Shown one piece after another: positions 60,816-64,000 of a DNA stretch of 64,000 bases. The notes beneath the pieces are model-generated. The model had not been told where the DNA came from. It ran no database searches and was given only the letters and a program-made list of their open reading frames with translations. The position numbers were made by a program, and so were the translations under genes. Origin of the DNA: Unio delphinus (lineage: Eukaryota > Mollusca > Bivalvia > Unionida > Unionidae); the NCBI GenBank assembly GCA_029339505.1, contig JAQISU010000166.1, positions 3,093,001 through 3,157,000 on the forward strand, written 5' to 3'. Within the stretch, counting starts at the first letter, position 1, and each line of letters starts with the position of its first letter.

Positions 60816-63800
60816 GACTTTGTATGGTGCCTAATCTTACGAAGCTCTAAGCGCTTTACACCATCAATAATGATATGACTACACTACAGAACAACAAATG
60901 ACAAAAACAATGAAATTGGAAAACATAAAAACATGCTGAAAACATATAAGATACAAAACATGATTAGATCGCTAAGTTTGTCCCTGCAGTCGAAACAGGT
61001 GAGTCTTAAGAGCACTCTTAAAAGGGACCAGTGTATCTTTGTGTCTAATTTCAATGGGCAATTCGTTCCACGTCGCCGGGCCCTGGTGTGCAAACGAACG
61101 TTGTCCATATGACTTTGTTTTCACCTTGGGAACAATGAGTATATGATTATCAGAAGAAGAGCATAAGGATCTAGTTGGTGTATTCACATGGGTGAGGCTG
61201 GATAGGTATGTTGGACTGGAGTCTGTCATTGAAACATAGCACAGAGAACAAATTTTGTGTTTGATTCTGTATCGAATTGATAGCCAATGTAGGGTACAGA
61301 GCAGTGGTGAGGTGTGCTCTGATCGAGGTACTCTAAAGATGATCCATGCAGCTGTGTTTTGAACTTTTTGAAGTTTCTGGAGTAAATATTGTGACGAACC
61401 AGACAGAATTGAGTAACAATAGTCCAGTCTTGAAAGTACTAATGAACACACAAGTCTATTAGTGGCATCAACTGAAAGATATTTACAAATGGAACTGATG
61501 CGTCTCAATTCAAGATATGCAGCCTTGCATATGTTCATGACATGCTGGTGCAATGTGAGAGTACTGTCTAGAGTAACGCCTAGGTTCCGTACTGACTGTG
61601 AGAATTTAATGTTGGTGTTGCTGATATTTATTGTCTGAGGTAAAGGATGTGAATGAGAAAGTCTTTGTGTTGTGATCAGAACAGCCTCAGTTTTATCATC
61701 ATTCATCTGCAGCTTGTTACATGTCATCCATGATTTCACATCAGAAATGCACTTCTCTACTCCATGGATGGTAGCATCAACTTCAGTTGGGTGGCTAGAC
61801 TTGTATATTTGGATGTCAGCAGCATACAATTAGTGCGACACTGGGTGATGATCTGAGAGCAGCTGAGTATACAGAATGAAGAGAACAGGTCCAAGAACGG
61901 ATCCCTGTGGAACACCACAACATACGTCAATTGGGCTGGATTGTATTCTATTTGCAGATATAATTTGTGTCCTGTTGACTAAGTAGGACTTCAACCACTG
62001 TAAGGCTATATTCGAAATGCCAAATACATGCTAGAGATGATGAAGGAATATATCATGGTCTATTGTGTCAAATGCTGCAGATAAATCAAAGAGAGGGAGG
62101 ACTGTAATCTTTCCACTATCCAAAGCAGAGAGAATGTCACTAAATACTTTCAGAAGAGTAGTTTCAGTACTGTGGCAAGTGCAATATGCAGACTGTACAT
62201 TGCTAAAAACACTGTTTGAATTCAAATGAGATACAAGTTGGGTTAGAACAACTTTTTCCAAGATTTTTGATATGAATGGGAGATTAGAAACTGGGCGGTA
62301 GTTCTTTAAATCGTTATGGTCCAGTGTTGGTTTCTTCAGCAGTGGCTTTACAATGGTAGTTTTGAAAAATGATGGGAAATCCCCCAATTAGAGAGAGATA
62401 TTAATAACATCAGTTAGTGAAGGCAATATTGGGTCTAAGCACTCAAGCAGCAGTGATAGCGGAATTGGATCAAGTTCACAAGACTTTGGTGCACTTTCAT
62501 CACGATTGTCTGTACTAAATCAATAGAAACAGGTTCAAATGCTCCTAACGGTTGTCGCTGAAATTCTGCATCATAACTGTATGGTGACGAATCAGTTGAA
62601 ATTGTGCTGTCAAGCGAATCTCTAATGGTTTATACTTTGTCATCGAAGAAATTTGCAAATTGGTCCGAAAGGTCTAGTGGAGAGAAGGTTGTTGGAAGTG
62701 ATGTACATTTGTTCCTTGACATTAGTTTGTTAGTTATCTCGAAGAGCTCTTTGCAGCTGGTACTCTCCATGATCTTAGTTCTGTAGTGGGATGATTTGTC
62801 TAAATGGACTATGCTTGTGACGTTCTTAGCGGCTTCGTAGATTTGTTTATGAATAGTGAGTCTGGTGGAAAGCCAAAGCCTCTCTGCTTTTCGGCGATGT
62901 CTTTTAGCAGTGCAAAGCTGGTCCCTAACACTGCTATACCATGGAGAACACTTTTTTTATTGATACTCCGCATTTGGTGGCTGGGGCATGTTTTTCAAGC
63001 AATGAATGCAGGCAGTTATCAAGTTGTTCCGCTGTTGGATGTAAGAAAGTTGTTAGGTTTTCTTGGATGTCATGCATGAATTTGGTTCTATTTATCATAC
63101 GGAGGTTTCTCTTAGTAGCATATAGAGGTGGAGGGTTAGGGACTGATACGTCGAGATGGCATACAATGCAGAGGTAATCAGATGCAAGTTCGTGGGATAC
63201 AAGGGTGGATTGCAGAATATTATCATCAGGTCTATAAAGAAACAAGTCTAAAATGTGACCAAGTTTATGGGTAGGTTGGTTAATTGACTATTTAAGATTG
63301 AAAACATGAATGGAATCTAGGAGTTTTGACATGTATGGTTTACCAGGACAGTCAAAGTGAAAGTTGAAATCTCCAAGAATAATTAGGTTGCCACCTATCA
63401 AATTTCCATACTCTAGACAATTTGGAAACTGTTCCAAAAAGAGAGATTCAGTCAGCTTGTTTTTTCTACTAGGAGGAGGACGGTAGAGACAGAAAAAATG
63501 GACTTACCTTCGTTCGAGTGTGAGCGTTGTTTGGACTAGTTCAAACGATGTGTGGCAGAAATTGAAGGTTGTGTTGTACTCGAGGCATTTGATCATGGAA
63601 TTTTTTGTAATTACAGCAATTCCACCTCTGCGAGAGTTGTGGGGGAACGACTTGATGGAGTAATCGCTGGGTGTTAAATCCACACATTTACATTCATCAC
63701 CTGCAGAATGTAACCAAGTTTCTGTCAGGAAGAAGACGTCAATATTCTGGTCGTTGATAAAATTAACAATTTCTGTGCGCTTTTTCGGTGATCCTACTGA

Positions 63801-64000
63801 CTGAGCATTGAATAATGCAATACGTAGTGGTATCCCTGGGACAGTTGACACAACGGTTGACGATTTAAGAGGAATTTGAACCAGGTTATTAAAATTAACG
63901 GCAGAATTTTTAAGTTGTTTATCTGTTACGGTCGAAAGGGAGATAACTGGAATTCTTCCTGTTCTACGCCGGCCAGCTTTGAAAGAACGTTTCTTTTTTC
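60813..64000 (-). mobile_element. CR1/L2-clade LINE, 5' end outside window
   Basis: Read on the minus strand. An endonuclease part at 63851-63504 (IALFNAQSVGSPKKRTEIVN, DVFFLTETWLHSAG, RRGGIAVI) is open in frame to the window edge. A linker follows (63245-62934). The reverse transcriptase at 62387-62031 shows LKKPTLDHNDLKNYRPVSNL, then FISKILEKV and FDLSAAFDTIDH (catalytic Asp present). From 61829 come YAADIQIYKSS, where YADD is changed to YAAD, WMTCNKLQMNDDKTEAVL, LGVTLDSTLTLHQHV and the thumb/C-terminal LPIEIRHKDTLVPFKSALKT. Several frameshifts and stops make it inactive. The 3' end carries the short 'aagcgcttagagcttcgta' tail and an AAT microsatellite. Confidence 0.85.

Larger units (their letters stand above)
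59807..64000 (-). other. DCAF1 intron or upstream gene part, mostly LINE
   Basis: No further DCAF1 exon was recognised. Holds a dispersed repeat (60060-60290), a degenerate fragment resembling the transposon end of 12.4 kb near 60410-60500, and a LINE. Confidence 0.55.

Overview
The window is AT-rich animal genomic DNA: large introns, tRNA-derived SINEs, cut-and-paste transposon remnants, dinucleotide runs and minisatellites. The SINE tails and the transposon mix suggest a mollusc or another lophotrochozoan; that is an inference, since no species-diagnostic gene was found.

The backbone is one host gene on the minus strand, a DCAF1/VPRBP homologue (substrate receptor of the CUL4-DDB1 ubiquitin ligase). 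Fourteen consecutive exons can be placed between 59806 and 1. All 13 internal junctions keep the reading phase; twelve introns are GT-AG and one is GC-AG. The exons cover part of the armadillo-like region, the LisH motif (split over two exons) and the start of the low-complexity linker. The N-terminus lies beyond the right edge and the WD40 part beyond the left edge.

The introns hold repeats: a GIY-YIG (Penelope-like) fragment near 1.5 kb; piggyBac-like elements at 2.3-3.7 and 44.0-44.5 kb; pogo/Tigger-like elements with TA target duplications or close to them at 3.8-6.1, 11.2-12.5, 25.2-26.0 and 34.9-35.9 kb; two SINE families; a Ty3/gypsy reverse-transcriptase relic at 15 kb beside a solo LTR with an intact target duplication (16.3-17.1 kb); a hAT-like fragment at 41 kb; a 1.1-kb inverted-repeat element at 54.2-55.3 kb; minisatellites; and a CR1/L2-type LINE at 60.8-64.0 kb.

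The most unusual part is at about 45.2-53.8 kb, inside the DCAF1 intron between 43430 and 56613. Seven tightly packed minus-strand genes, two of them overlapping, resemble the structural module of a small DNA virus or virus-like transposon: a capsid-like protein, a penton/fibre-like protein, a fibre-like repeat protein, two hydrophobic minor proteins, and a Gln/Glu-rich protein with a PPPY motif. Six of the seven are broken by stops or frameshifts, so this is a fossil. To the right lie a repeat block with inverted arms, a hairpin region, a small HNH endonuclease ORF and a broken plus-strand reading frame that may be replication-related. No integrase, packaging ATPase or protease was recognised. 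A spaced 19-nt motif, GTAAAA-N6-AGGATTT, occurs four times in and beside the cluster at gene ends and starts, and may be a regulatory signal of the element.
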